From Candidatus Allofournierella merdipullorum (lineage in GTDB: Bacteria; Bacillota; Clostridia; Oscillospirales; Ruminococcaceae), in NCBI GenBank assembly GCA_019116345.1, contig DXBV01000025.1, positions 1-64,000 on the forward strand: a stretch of 64,000 nucleotides of DNA, read 5' to 3'. A program made the translations under genes and the position numbers. Of this stretch, positions 42,864 through 53,072 are shown in pieces (within the stretch, counting starts at the first letter, position 1; each line of letters starts with the position of its first letter). The notes beneath the pieces are model-generated. The model searched no databases. It saw only the letters and a list, made by a program, of their open reading frames with translations, and was not told the DNA's origin.

Positions 42864-44704
42864 GGGCGAAATTTGCCGCCTTTGAATACAAGGGCCTCGC
42901 GGCCATCGCTCTGGTGTTCGCCGTGATGGCGGCGCTTTTGTTCGTGGAGCGCAGCGGCATCCGCTATCAATACGACACCCGCTCGCTGACCCTTCTGCCC
43001 GCGGAGTCCGCCCCGTCCAAGGCCGAGGCGCTGGCCGATATGCCGAAGGACTGCCTTGTGCTGTACAACAGCAAGCGGGCGGACAGCCGCATGGCGCTGG
43101 AGGAGTTCGAGGTCATCCTCACCGACATGAAGGTGGGCCACGACACGGTGGACCTCTCCCGCGGCGGCTCCTGGTCCTTTAAGGGCTACAAGACGGCGGT
43201 GCTGCTGCTCAGCAATCTGTCGGACCTGGGGGACAAACTCATCGAGCTGGACGCCTGGGTCTACGAGGGCGGCGGGGCGCTGCTGCCCATGACCCTCTCC
43301 AAGGAGCCCTACTTCTCGGTGATGGAGCCCAAGTTCGGCATCGTGGAATCCTCCTACGACTACGCCCTGGCGGACTCCATCTATGTGACCGAAAACTTCA
43401 TGGTGGGCGGCGGCCGGGGCTTTGCCATCACCGAAAGCTGGGACTCCGCCCTGGTGGTTCGGGTGGACGAGTCCGACCGGGTGAAGGTGCACGCCTACAC
43501 CGACGACGACCGGCGGCTGCCCCTGGTGTGGGAGAGCCGCTACGGCAGCGGCCGCTTCGTGCTGGATAACCTGGGCATCTACACCAAAAACACCCGGGGC
43601 ATCTACGCCGCCTCCTACAGCCTGCTGACCCCCGTCACCGCCTATCCGGTGATCAACGCCTCCTGCTTTTATCTGGACGATTTTCCCTCCCAGATCCCCT
43701 CGGGCAGCAACGAGTATGTCTGGCGGGACTACGGCACCTCCACCCGGGACTTCTATGTGAACATCTGGTGGCCGGACATGATGAACCTGGCCGACCGCTA
43801 CGGCCTTGCCTACACCGGCCTTGCCATCCAGTGCTACGACGACCGGGTGGACGGCACCACCACCTCCGCGCCGGACAAGGAGACCTTTCTGAACTTCGGC
43901 AACATGCTGCTGCGCATGGGCGGCGAGATCGGCTACCACGGCTACAACCACCAGCCCCTGTGCCTGGACGACTGCGACTACAACGGCGTCTACGACTACA
44001 AGACCTGGCAGAGCGAGGACGCCATGGCCAGCGCCCTGGACACCCTGCTGGACCTGTGCGACGAGCTGTTCCCGGGGGTGGAGATGTCGGTGTATGTGCC
44101 GCCCTCCAACATCATGAGCGAAGGGGGCCAGGCGTTCCTCATCCGGGAGTATCCCCAGATCCGCTCCATCTCCGGCATCTATTTCGAGTCGGCCGATCTG
44201 GATTTCTACTGCACCCAGGAGTTCGACGTGCTGGAAAGCGGCGTGGTGGCCCAGCCCCGCATCATCTCCGGCTGTGATATGGACGACTTCATGAAACTGG
44301 CGGCCCTCTCGGAGCTGAACTTCCACTACGTCAACAGCCACTTCACCCATCCCGACGACTCCCTGGACCCCGAGCGCGGCGCACAGCTGGGCTGGGAGGA
44401 ACTGAAATCCCGCTTCACCGGGTATCTGGACTGGCTCTACACCGCCGCGCCCAACATCCGCAACTTCACCGGCAGCGAGATGGCGGCGGCGGTGCAGCGG
44501 TTCGCTGGCGTCACCGTCTCCACCGAGGCGACGGGCGATACCTTCAAGATCCGGCTGGGCAACTTCACCGACGAGGCCTGGCTGATGGTGCGCTTCAACG
44601 ACGCCGCCCCCCAAGAGGTGGAGGGCGGAGCGCTGGAACAGCTCACCGACACGCTGTATCTGCTGCGGGCGGACCAGCCCGACGTGACCGTGACATTGGC
44701 ATAG
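42851..44704 (+). CDS. PelA-like DUF2194 protein (TTG start)
   Basis: N-terminal TM; GKAEALADMPKDCLVLYNSKRADSRMALEEFEVIL; GGEIGYHGYNHQPLCLDD; polysaccharide-deacetylase-like. Confidence 0.75.
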   Translation: MERLRAKFAAFEYKGLAAIALVFAVMAALLFVERSGIRYQYDTRSLTLLPAESAPSKAEALADMPKDCLVLYNSKRADSRMALEEFEVILTDMKVGHDTVDLSRGGSWSFKGYKTAVLLLSNLSDLGDKLIELDAWVYEGGGALLPMTLSKEPYFSVMEPKFGIVESSYDYALADSIYVTENFMVGGGRGFAITESWDSALVVRVDESDRVKVHAYTDDDRRLPLVWESRYGSGRFVLDNLGIYTKNTRGIYAASYSLLTPVTAYPVINASCFYLDDFPSQIPSGSNEYVWRDYGTSTRDFYVNIWWPDMMNLADRYGLAYTGLAIQCYDDRVDGTTTSAPDKETFLNFGNMLLRMGGEIGYHGYNHQPLCLDDCDYNGVYDYKTWQSEDAMASALDTLLDLCDELFPGVEMSVYVPPSNIMSEGGQAFLIREYPQIRSISGIYFESADLDFYCTQEFDVLESGVVAQPRIISGCDMDDFMKLAALSELNFHYVNSHFTHPDDSLDPERGAQLGWEELKSRFTGYLDWLYTAAPNIRNFTGSEMAAAVQRFAGVTVSTEATGDTFKIRLGNFTDEAWLMVRFNDAAPQEVEGGALEQLTDTLYLLRADQPDVTVTLA

Positions 44705-44723
44705 AAAGGCGGTTTTTCCCCGT

Positions 44724-46166
44724 ATGCGCATCTGTTTGGTGCTGGAGGGGTGTTACCCCTACGTGAACGGCGGTGTTTCCACCTGGATGCACCAGTACAT
44801 AACCGAAATGCCGCAGCACGAGTTCGTGCTGTGGGTCATCGCCGCGAAGCGGGAGGACAAGGACAAATTCGTCTATGAACTGCCCTCCAACGTGACCGAG
44901 ATCCACCAGGTGTTTCTGGACGACGCGCTGCGCCTGAAGGGCGACGGCGTGATGGACCACGCCTTCACCCCCGCCGAGGCCCGGGCGCTGGAGGAGCTGA
45001 TCGGCTCCGGCAGCCCGGACTGGGACCTGCTGTTTTCCATGTATCAGGTGCGGCGCATCGCCCCCATGGCCTACCTGAAAAGCGAGGCCTTTTTGCGGGA
45101 GTTCGAGGAAAGCCTGGAGCGCAACTACCCCTACATCGCCTACGCCGACGCCTTCCACTCCACCCGTTCCCGGCTGCTGCCGGTGCTGTATCTGCTGGGC
45201 ACCGAGGTGCCCAAAGCCGACTGCTACCACTCCATCTGCACCGGCTACGGCGGGCTGCTGGCGACCCTTGGGGCCCACCTTTACAAAAAGCCCCTGCTGC
45301 TCACCGAGCACGGCATCTACACCCGGGAGCGGGAAGAGGAGATCATCGGCGCCCAGTGGGTGGGCAAGGCCTTCAAGCAGCACTGGATCCGCTTTTTCTA
45401 CATGCTCTCCTCCCTCATCTACACCCGGGCCTGGCGGGTCACCAGCCTCTACCGGGGGGCCATGGAGATGCAGATCGACATGGGCGCCGCCCGGGAGAAG
45501 TGCTCGGTCATCGCCAACGGCATCAGCTACGAAAAGTTCTGCGCCATCCCCCGCAAGGAGGAAAACGGCATGGTGGACATCGGCGCGGTGGTGCGCTTTG
45601 CCCCCATCAAGGACATCAAGACCATGATCTACGCCTTCTACGAGCTGTGCAGCCGGATGGACAACGTGCGGCTGCACATTCTGGGCGGCGTGGACGACCA
45701 GGAATACGCCGACGAGTGCCTTGCCCTCATCGACCAGCTGGGCCTTGGGGAAAAGGTGCTGGTGCCCGGCCGGGTGGACATGGTGGCGTATTTCCAAAAG
45801 CTGGACTTCACCATTCTGTCCTCCCTGTCGGAGGGCCAGCCGCTGTCGGTGCTGGAGTCCTTCGCGGCGGGGCTGCCGGTGGTCACCACCGACGTGGGCT
45901 CCTGCAGCGAGCTGATTTTGGGCGTTCCGCCGGACGACTTCGGCCGGGCGGGCTACTTTGTGCCCCCCATGCAGCGGGAAAAGATGGCCGACGCCATGGA
46001 GCAGCTGGCTTCTTCCCGCAAGCTGCGGCTGGAACTGGGCCGGCAGGGGCAGCTGCGGGCCTCGGCCTACTTCCGCTACAACATCATGCTCTCAAAATAC
46101 TGCGCGCTCTACGAGGAGGTGGAGACCCTTGGCCGGTATCGGCTTCGAGTTGAAGAAACTGTTTAA
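44724..46166 (+). CDS. pelF: PelF GT4 glycosyltransferase
   Basis: MRICLVLEGCYPYVNGGVSTWMHQYI; LTEHGIYTREREEEI; VVRFAPIKDIKTMI; SLSEGQPLSVLESFAAGLPVVTTDVGSC. Confidence 0.95.
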   Translation: MRICLVLEGCYPYVNGGVSTWMHQYITEMPQHEFVLWVIAAKREDKDKFVYELPSNVTEIHQVFLDDALRLKGDGVMDHAFTPAEARALEELIGSGSPDWDLLFSMYQVRRIAPMAYLKSEAFLREFEESLERNYPYIAYADAFHSTRSRLLPVLYLLGTEVPKADCYHSICTGYGGLLATLGAHLYKKPLLLTEHGIYTREREEEIIGAQWVGKAFKQHWIRFFYMLSSLIYTRAWRVTSLYRGAMEMQIDMGAAREKCSVIANGISYEKFCAIPRKEENGMVDIGAVVRFAPIKDIKTMIYAFYELCSRMDNVRLHILGGVDDQEYADECLALIDQLGLGEKVLVPGRVDMVAYFQKLDFTILSSLSEGQPLSVLESFAAGLPVVTTDVGSCSELILGVPPDDFGRAGYFVPPMQREKMADAMEQLASSRKLRLELGRQGQLRASAYFRYNIMLSKYCALYEEVETLGRYRLRVEETV

Positions 46167-47589
46167 GCGCACCGGCGTGCTGGCCTCCCTGCGCGCCTTC
46201 GGCTACGCCACCGTCATCACCACCGGCCCCATGCTGCTGGGCATCGTGCTGCTGCTGGGGCTGATGCTCATCTGCGTGCTGGGCCGGGTGTCCACCAGCG
46301 ACCGGGAGCTGCTGGTCTGCATGATCACCTATGTGCTGCTGGCCTCGGTGACGGTGACCTCCTTCCTTTCCATGGTGGTCACCCGCTTCACCGCCGACAT
46401 GCTCTTCGAGGAACGAAACGACTGTGTGCTGCCCTCCTTCTGGGGTTCCTCGCTGCTGATGCTGGCGGCGGGCGGCGTTCTGTGGGGGGTGTTCCTGGTG
46501 TTCTCCGGGGCCACCTTCGTGCAGGGCGTTCTGCTGTTCGTGCTGTTTCAGGAGCTGGTGCTGGTGTGGAACGCCATGAGCTACCTCACCGCCATCAAGG
46601 ACTATCGCAATATGTTCCGCTCCTTCTTCGTGGCCATCGGCCTGGCGCTGGCGCTGGGCTTCGTGCTGGTGTGGCTGGGCGGGCCGCCCATCGAATCGCT
46701 GCTGCTGGCGGTGTCGGTGGGCTACGGGGTCAAGGCCGCGTGGGACGTGGTGCTGCTCTACCGGCATTTCCCCCGCTCAAACGCGCCGGCCTTCGCCTTT
46801 CTGGAATGGATGGACAAATTCCCCGCCCTGGCCTGGATCGGATTCTTCACCAACATCGGCCTGTTCTCCCATCTGGTCATCATGTGGGCCAGCGAGGTGG
46901 GCGTGCGGGTGAAAGGGCTGTTTTTCGGCGCGCCCTACCACGACATCCCCGCCCTCATCGCCTTTCTCACCATCCTCATCACCACCGTGAACTTCGTGGT
47001 GTCGGTGGAGGTGAACTTTTACCCCAAATACCGCAACTACAACAGCCTTTACAGCGACAAGGGCACCGGCCGGGACATCCTGCAGGCGGAAAAGGAGATG
47101 CTGGCGGTGCTGAAAAGCGAACTGTTCTACACCTCCCTCAAGCAGCTTTTGTTCTCCGCTTTGGCCATCTCCCTGGGCGGATACCTGCTGGACCTGGTGC
47201 CCCTGGGCTTCAACGAGGTGATGAAGGGCTACTTCCGCACCCTGTGCGTGGGCTACGGCCTCTACGCCATCGGCAACATGCTCATGCTCATCCTTTTGTA
47301 TTTCATCGATTACAAGGGCGCGCTGCGGGCCGCCGCCGCCTTCGCCGCCGGGTCGGTGGGATTTTCGGTGATCTCGCTGTTTTTTCCGTCGGTGTACTAC
47401 GGGTTCGGCTTTCTGCTGGCGGCGCTGCTCTTTCTGGTGCTGGCGCTGATCCGGCTGAACTACTACATCAAGCGCCTGCCTTACTACATCCTCTGCGTGC
47501 AGCCGCTGGTGGAGGAAACGGCCCACGGCCCCGGCAAGCGGGCCGGGGGCTGGCTGGAACAACACTTTGGAGAGGAGAGAAACGAATGA
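46129..47589 (+). CDS. pelG: PelG exopolysaccharide transporter (likely TTG start)
   Basis: AGIGFELKKLFKRTGVLASLRAFGYATVITTGPMLL; polytopic; AGGAGGT upstream of TTG 46129. Confidence 0.93.
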   Translation: MAGIGFELKKLFKRTGVLASLRAFGYATVITTGPMLLGIVLLLGLMLICVLGRVSTSDRELLVCMITYVLLASVTVTSFLSMVVTRFTADMLFEERNDCVLPSFWGSSLLMLAAGGVLWGVFLVFSGATFVQGVLLFVLFQELVLVWNAMSYLTAIKDYRNMFRSFFVAIGLALALGFVLVWLGGPPIESLLLAVSVGYGVKAAWDVVLLYRHFPRSNAPAFAFLEWMDKFPALAWIGFFTNIGLFSHLVIMWASEVGVRVKGLFFGAPYHDIPALIAFLTILITTVNFVVSVEVNFYPKYRNYNSLYSDKGTGRDILQAEKEMLAVLKSELFYTSLKQLLFSALAISLGGYLLDLVPLGFNEVMKGYFRTLCVGYGLYAIGNMLMLILLYFIDYKGALRAAAAFAAGSVGFSVISLFFPSVYYGFGFLLAALLFLVLALIRLNYYIKRLPYYILCVQPLVEETAHGPGKRAGGWLEQHFGEERNE

Positions 47590-49364
47590 GGGCAAAACGA
47601 ACGCTATGTCTCGCGCTGGCCGCCACTCTGGCGCTTTCGCTGGCGGGCTGCGCCGTGGACCTGCCGGCCGCTTCCGCGCCCCAAAGCGAGGCGGGCGGGG
47701 AGAGCAGCCCGGTGGTGAAAGAGGAGACCGCCACCCTGGACGAACTGCATCTGCGGGACAATGCCCTGCTCTACGAGGGCCACGACCCCGCCCAGGTGGT
47801 CACCATGTATCTGACGGTGTCCACCGGCAACTCCTCCGAAAACACCGACCACACCTGGCGGGAGATCAACAGCTACTCCGTCTATGACTACGAGGCGATG
47901 GGTGTGGACCGCTATCAGGTGGCGGGTCTGCTTCAGGTGGGGGACGAGAACGGCCCCCTGCCCGACGAGCTGGGCTTTGGCCAGTCGGCGCCCAACTGCA
48001 CGGTGCAGATCCGCGGCCAGACCTCCAGCTCTCTGCCGCAGAAGAACTACAAGATCAGCGTGAAGGACAACAAGGGCGAATGGAACGGCCAGACCACCAT
48101 CGCCCTGAACAAACACCAGAGCGACGGCCTGCGCTTCCGCAACAAGATGGCCTACGACCTGATGGCGGGCATCGACGAGATGCTGGGCCTGCGCACCACC
48201 TTCGTGCATCTGTATGTGAAGGACACCACCGCCGGCGGCAGCGGCCAGTTCGTGGATTACGGGCTCTACACCCAGGTGGAACAGCTGAACAAGACCGCCC
48301 TGAAAGCCCACGGGCTGGACAAAAACGGCCACCTTTACAAGATCAACTTCTTCGAGTTCTACCGCTACGAGGACGTCATCCGCATGGCGGACGATCCCCT
48401 CTACGACCTGACCGCCTTTGAGCAGCTGCTGGAGGTGAAGGGGGACGACGACCACACCAAGCTCATCCAGATGCTGGAGGCGGTGAACGACTACACCCGG
48501 CCGGCGGAGGAGGTGTTGGAGGAATACTTCGACATTGAGAACCTGGCCTACTGGATGGCCTTCCACCTGCTGGTGAACAACCGGGACACCCAGAGCCGAA
48601 ACGTCTACATCTACAGCCCCCTCAACTCCAACAAGTGGTACTTCTATTCCTGGGACAACGACGCCATGCTCAAGCGGACGGAATACGCCCTGAACGGCCG
48701 CTCGGACGGCCTTGGCTGGGAGAACGGCGTGAGCAACTACTGGGGCAACGTGCTGTTCCAGCGGGCGCTGAAGACCGAGACCTTCCGCACGGCGCTGGAC
48801 GAGGCGGTGGAGGACCTGCGGGCCTATCTTTCTCCCCAGCGCATCAACGCCATGGCGGCGGAGTACAGCGAGATCGTCAAGCCCTATGTCTACCGCATGC
48901 CCGACGCGCAGCATGCCCCCCTCACCCAGGCGGAGTACGACCAGGTGGCCGCCGCGCTGAGCAGCGAGATCGAGACCAACTACCGCATCTACAAGGAATC
49001 CTTCAACAATCCCATGCCCTTCTTCATCGGCGTGCCCCGCAAGGAAGAAGGCCAGATGGTCTATCAGTGGGACTCCGCCTATGACTTCGACGGCGAGTCC
49101 GTCACCTACACCTTCGAGCTTGCCTCCGACTACACCTTTGCCGACCCCATCGTCCGCCAGGAGGGTCTGGTGATTCCGGAATACAAAGGCGAGACACTGC
49201 CCGCCGGGCAGTACTTCGTGCGGGTGACCGCCACCAACGCCAGCGGCTGCGAGCAGTACGCCTTCGACTACTATGTCATCGAAAGCGGCAAGGTCTACGG
49301 CGTCAAGTGCTTCTATGTGAACGAAGACGGCGCCATCGTGGAGGACGAGTATGTGGAAGGCTGA
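47586..49364 (+). CDS. CotH kinase family lipoprotein
   Basis: LALSLAGCAVD lipobox; CTVQIRGQTSSSLPQKNYKISVKD; DSYSWDNDAML-like WYFYSWDNDAML. Confidence 0.92.
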   Translation: MRAKRTLCLALAATLALSLAGCAVDLPAASAPQSEAGGESSPVVKEETATLDELHLRDNALLYEGHDPAQVVTMYLTVSTGNSSENTDHTWREINSYSVYDYEAMGVDRYQVAGLLQVGDENGPLPDELGFGQSAPNCTVQIRGQTSSSLPQKNYKISVKDNKGEWNGQTTIALNKHQSDGLRFRNKMAYDLMAGIDEMLGLRTTFVHLYVKDTTAGGSGQFVDYGLYTQVEQLNKTALKAHGLDKNGHLYKINFFEFYRYEDVIRMADDPLYDLTAFEQLLEVKGDDDHTKLIQMLEAVNDYTRPAEEVLEEYFDIENLAYWMAFHLLVNNRDTQSRNVYIYSPLNSNKWYFYSWDNDAMLKRTEYALNGRSDGLGWENGVSNYWGNVLFQRALKTETFRTALDEAVEDLRAYLSPQRINAMAAEYSEIVKPYVYRMPDAQHAPLTQAEYDQVAAALSSEIETNYRIYKESFNNPMPFFIGVPRKEEGQMVYQWDSAYDFDGESVTYTFELASDYTFADPIVRQEGLVIPEYKGETLPAGQYFVRVTATNASGCEQYAFDYYVIESGKVYGVKCFYVNEDGAIVEDEYVEG

Positions 49365-50076
49365 GCGTTACCGCCACGAGTGGAAATACCTCATCGACAC
49401 CGCCCAGAAGGAGGCCATCTGCAGCCGCCTTGGGCCGGTGATGCAGCTGGACCCCCACGCGACGAACGGCGGCTACACCCTGCGCAGTTTGTATTTTGAG
49501 GACTACTTCCATTCCGCCTATTCGGAAAAAGAGGCGGGCATTCTTCTGCGAAAGAAGTACCGCATCCGCATCTACGACTACTCCGACCGCAGCATCAAGC
49601 TGGAGCGCAAAAAGAAGACCGGCAGCTACATCTACAAAGAGGCCGCCCGGCTGACCCGCCAGCAGGTCTACCAGATTTTGGACGGGGACTACGGCTTTCT
49701 TCTGGCCAGCGACCAGCCGCTGTGCCAGGAGTTCTACTACGAGTGCATGAGCAACGTGATGCGCCCGCGCACCATCGTGGACTACGAGCGTCAGCCCTGG
49801 ATCGTGGACGCGGGCACCGTGCGCATCACCTTCGACATGAACGTGCGCGCGGCGGTGGGCAGCTTCGACATCTTTGACCCCACCCTGCCGGGCCTGCCGG
49901 TGCTGGAGCCGGGCAAATGCGTCATGGAAGTAAAGTTCACCGAGTTCCTGCCGGACTTTGTGCGGCAGGTGCTGCCCGACCGGGCTTCGGAGTTCACGGC
50001 CGTTTCCAAATACGTGCTGTGCTACGAAAAAACCGCCTATCAAAACGATTTTGAACACTATTGGTTCGAAAATTAG
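49351..50076 (+). CDS. VTC (polyphosphate polymerase-like) domain protein
   Basis: RHEWKYLIDTAQKEAICSRL..; RKKYRIRIYDYSDRSIKLERKKKTG; VMEVKFTEFLPDFV. Confidence 0.92.
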   Translation: MWKAERYRHEWKYLIDTAQKEAICSRLGPVMQLDPHATNGGYTLRSLYFEDYFHSAYSEKEAGILLRKKYRIRIYDYSDRSIKLERKKKTGSYIYKEAARLTRQQVYQILDGDYGFLLASDQPLCQEFYYECMSNVMRPRTIVDYERQPWIVDAGTVRITFDMNVRAAVGSFDIFDPTLPGLPVLEPGKCVMEVKFTEFLPDFVRQVLPDRASEFTAVSKYVLCYEKTAYQNDFEHYWFEN

Positions 50077-50087
50077 GAGCGTGTGAA

Positions 50088-50759
50088 ATGAGCGTTCAAG
50101 ATTTCATCAAAAAATCCATTCTGGAGTCCGGCGCCTTCGACCAGGCCACCATCCTGGAGATCACCATCGGCCTGCTCACGGCCCTTCTGGCGGGCGCGCT
50201 GATCTATCTGGTCTACAGCAAGTTCTACGTGGGCGTGATCTACTGCCGCAGCTTCGCCATCACCCTGGTGGGCATGACGGTGCTCACCGCCATGGTCACC
50301 CTGGCCATCAGCACCAACATCGTCATCTCCCTCGGTATGGTGGGCGCCTTGTCCATCGTGCGTTTCCGCACCGCCGTCAAGGACCCGCTGGACCTGCTGT
50401 ATCTCTTCTGGGCCATCACCACCGGCATCGCCTCCGGCGCCCAGATGTATGTGCTGGTGGCCGCGGCGGCGATCATCATGATCCTGCTCATCGCCCTCTT
50501 TCGCAAGCATCAGCTCAAGGGCCGCATCTACATCGCCGTCATCCACTACACCGGCGAGGAGACCATGGAGAACGTCATCCGCTCCTTCGGCAAGGTGAAG
50601 TACTTCATCAAATCCCAGACCGCCCGCAAGGACTCCACCGAGATGGCGGTGGAACTGTTCTTCAAAAAATACGACCCCCTGTTCCTGGAGCGCCTTCGCG
50701 CGGTGAGCGGCGTGCAGGACGCCACCCTCATCCAGTACAACGGCGAGTACCACGGCTGA
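50088..50759 (+). CDS. DUF4956 membrane protein
   Basis: TM-rich; ISLGMVGALSIVRFRTAVKDPLDLLYLFWAITTGIASGAQMY. Confidence 0.92.
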   Translation: MSVQDFIKKSILESGAFDQATILEITIGLLTALLAGALIYLVYSKFYVGVIYCRSFAITLVGMTVLTAMVTLAISTNIVISLGMVGALSIVRFRTAVKDPLDLLYLFWAITTGIASGAQMYVLVAAAAIIMILLIALFRKHQLKGRIYIAVIHYTGEETMENVIRSFGKVKYFIKSQTARKDSTEMAVELFFKKYDPLFLERLRAVSGVQDATLIQYNGEYHG

Positions 50760-50778
50760 CGGCCCTTTTGCCGCCTTG

Positions 50779-50819
50779 CCCCGGACCGGTTTTTTGCGGA
50801 AAACCGGCCCGGGGTTTTT
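50779..50819 (+). terminator. Strong terminator ending the pel transcription unit
   Basis: ccccggaccggtttt-ttgcgg-aaaaccggcccggggttttt. Confidence 0.9.
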
Positions 50820-50846
50820 GATTGAAAAATTTTTAACAAACTTCTC

Positions 50847-50875
50847 TTGCTTTTTGGGGCGGGAGCGGGTAGACT
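50847..50875 (+). promoter_or_regulatory. Promoter TTGCTT-17-TAGACT
   Basis: Read directly. Confidence 0.6.
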
Positions 50876-50881
50876 GATAAT

Positions 50882-50895
50882 ATAACAAGTGTTAT
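50882..50895. promoter_or_regulatory. Candidate TetR operator palindrome
   Basis: ATAACA-AG-TGTTAT at the predicted start site, before the TetR gene. Confidence 0.6.
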
Positions 50896-50913
50896 TTTTC
50901 GTGAGGACGCACT

Positions 50914-51504
50914 ATGCCGCTGAAAAAGAGGATCAAACGGGAAGATATTCTGGAAGGGGCCGCTCAGGTCATCCGCGAGGGCGGGGCCGAAGCGCTCACC
51001 GCCCGCAGCCTTGCCGCCCGTCTGGGCTGCTCCACCCAGCCGCTCTATTCCGAGTTCGGCAGCTTGGAAGCGCTGCTGGAGGCCCTGCCCGGCTATCTGC
51101 ACGAAAAGTATCTCTCGGCGGACTGCACCAGCTACAAGGACTTCGGCCGGGTGTTTTTGCGGTTCGCGGCCCGGGAAAAGGAGCTGTTCTGCTTTCTCTA
51201 CCTGCGCCACCGTAGCGAGGACGCGCTGCCCCTGGAGGACCCCAACCGGGAGCGCACCCTGAAGCTGCTGACCCGCTGCCTGGAGCTTTCGCCGGAGGAG
51301 GCGGCCGGCCTGCACCGGCGGATGCAGTTTTACTGCTACGGCCTGGGCGTGATGATCGCCACCGGCTACCGCGCCCTCACCGACGAGGAACTGGAGCGGG
51401 AGCTCACCGACATGTTCTCCATGCTGGTGCGGCACTACAAAAACGTTCCGGACGAAACATCGCTTGCTGCCTGGCTGGAACGAGCCAGACACTATATTGG
51501 ATAA
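50914..51504 (+). CDS. TetR/AcrR family regulator
   Basis: KREDILEGAAQVIREGGAEALTARSLAARLGCSTQPLYSEFGSLEAL. Confidence 0.9.
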   Translation: MPLKKRIKREDILEGAAQVIREGGAEALTARSLAARLGCSTQPLYSEFGSLEALLEALPGYLHEKYLSADCTSYKDFGRVFLRFAAREKELFCFLYLRHRSEDALPLEDPNRERTLKLLTRCLELSPEEAAGLHRRMQFYCYGLGVMIATGYRALTDEELERELTDMFSMLVRHYKNVPDETSLAAWLERARHYIG

Positions 51505-51520
51505 AAAAAGGGAGGTCACC

Positions 51521-53071
51521 ATGGAAAAACACACCACAAAGGCCTACGACGTGGTGGTCGTCGGCGCCGGCAACGGCGGACTGACCGCTGCCATCCGCGT
51601 TTTGCAGGGCGGGTATTCCTGCCTTGTGCTGGAAAAGCACAACCTGCCCGGCGGCTTTGCCACCAGCTTCAAGCGGGGCCGGTTCGAGTTTGAGGCCAGC
51701 CTGCACGAGTTGAACGACTTCGGCTCGCCGGAGGAACCGGGCGACATCCGCACCCTGTTCCGCAGCCTGGGCGTGGAGGATAAGATCGACTGGGTGCGCA
51801 TCCCCGAGGCCTACCACCTCATCACCACCGACAAACAATACGACTGCGAGATGCCCTTCGGCGTGGAGGCCTTCATCGACAGGATGGAGGAGTATGTGCC
51901 CGGGTCCCGCCGGTCCATGACCGACTTCTTTGCCCTGTGCAACGAGGTGCGGGACGCCCAGACCTACTCCAACTCGGTGAACGGCAACACCGACTCCGCC
52001 TACATGAAGGCGAACTTCCCCAACTTCATCAAGGCGGGCAGCTACTCGGTGAACCAGGTGCTGGAGGCGCTGAAGATGCCGCCCCGCGCCCGTGACATCC
52101 TCAACGCCTACTGGTGCTACCTGGGCGTGGACTGCGACCGCATGAGCTTCTTGCACTACGGCTCCATGGTCATCCGCTACATCACCCGGGACGCCTGGAT
52201 GCCCAAGATGCGCTCCCACGAAATCAGCCTTGCCATGGAGGAGCGCATCCGCGAGCTGGGCGGCGACATCTGGTACAACTCGCCGGTGACCGCCATCCAC
52301 GCCGAGGGCCCCGGCGCCATCACCGGCGTGGAGCTGGCGGACGGCACTGTCATCCCCACCCGCCACGTCATTGCCAACTGCGCGCCCCACCTGGTGTTCG
52401 GCAAGCTGCTGGATGAGAAGGCGGTGACCGAGCAGATGGTGCGCGCCACCAACGCCCGCACCTTCGCCGGCCGGGGCTACACCCTGTTCCTGGGTCTGAA
52501 CAAGTCCGCCGAGGAGCTGGGCATCAAGAGCCACAACTACTTCATCTACGACACCGCCGACACCGCCAGGCAGTACGACCTGATGCGCAAGGTGGACACC
52601 AACCATGTGCAGGCCACCGTCTGTTTGAACAACGCCTGGCCCGGCTGCTCGCCGGAGGGCACCTGCATGATGTACTTCACCACCATGTTCATGTCCGACG
52701 ACTGGGGCAGCGTGGAGGACACCGACTACTTCAAGGCCAAGGACCGGGTGGCCGACGACATGATCCGGGTGTTTGAACGGGAGACCGGCTGCCGCATCCG
52801 GGACGCCATCGAGGAAATTTCCGTGGCCAGCCCCACCACCTACGCCCGCTACTGCGGCCATCCCCAGGGCGTCATCTACGGCTATGAGACCGCCGAGTGG
52901 GACAGCCTGATGCCCCGCATGATGATGATGAAGGAGGACGCCCAGCTGTTCCCCAACCTTCGCTTTGCCGGCGGCTGGGCCATGCGGTCCAGCGGCTATT
53001 CCAGCGCCTATGTGTCCGGCGATCTTTCCGGCCGGCAGACGGTGGGCGACCTGAAACGGGAGGTGCGCTGA
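51521..53071 (+). CDS. Phytoene-desaturase-like FAD/NAD(P) oxidoreductase
   Basis: YDVVVVGAGNGGLTAAIRVLQGGYSCLVLEKHNLPGGFATSF; C-terminal FAD-binding GGWAMRSSGYSSAYVSGDLSG. Confidence 0.9.
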   Translation: MEKHTTKAYDVVVVGAGNGGLTAAIRVLQGGYSCLVLEKHNLPGGFATSFKRGRFEFEASLHELNDFGSPEEPGDIRTLFRSLGVEDKIDWVRIPEAYHLITTDKQYDCEMPFGVEAFIDRMEEYVPGSRRSMTDFFALCNEVRDAQTYSNSVNGNTDSAYMKANFPNFIKAGSYSVNQVLEALKMPPRARDILNAYWCYLGVDCDRMSFLHYGSMVIRYITRDAWMPKMRSHEISLAMEERIRELGGDIWYNSPVTAIHAEGPGAITGVELADGTVIPTRHVIANCAPHLVFGKLLDEKAVTEQMVRATNARTFAGRGYTLFLGLNKSAEELGIKSHNYFIYDTADTARQYDLMRKVDTNHVQATVCLNNAWPGCSPEGTCMMYFTTMFMSDDWGSVEDTDYFKAKDRVADDMIRVFERETGCRIRDAIEEISVASPTTYARYCGHPQGVIYGYETAEWDSLMPRMMMMKEDAQLFPNLRFAGGWAMRSSGYSSAYVSGDLSGRQTVGDLKREVR

Positions 53072-53072
53072 T

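Noticed and set aside
46482-47585. N-terminal 368 residues of the 960-aa ORF 46482-49364
   Set aside because: Out-of-frame read of pelG; the true CotH start is ATG 47586 with a lipobox signal peptide.
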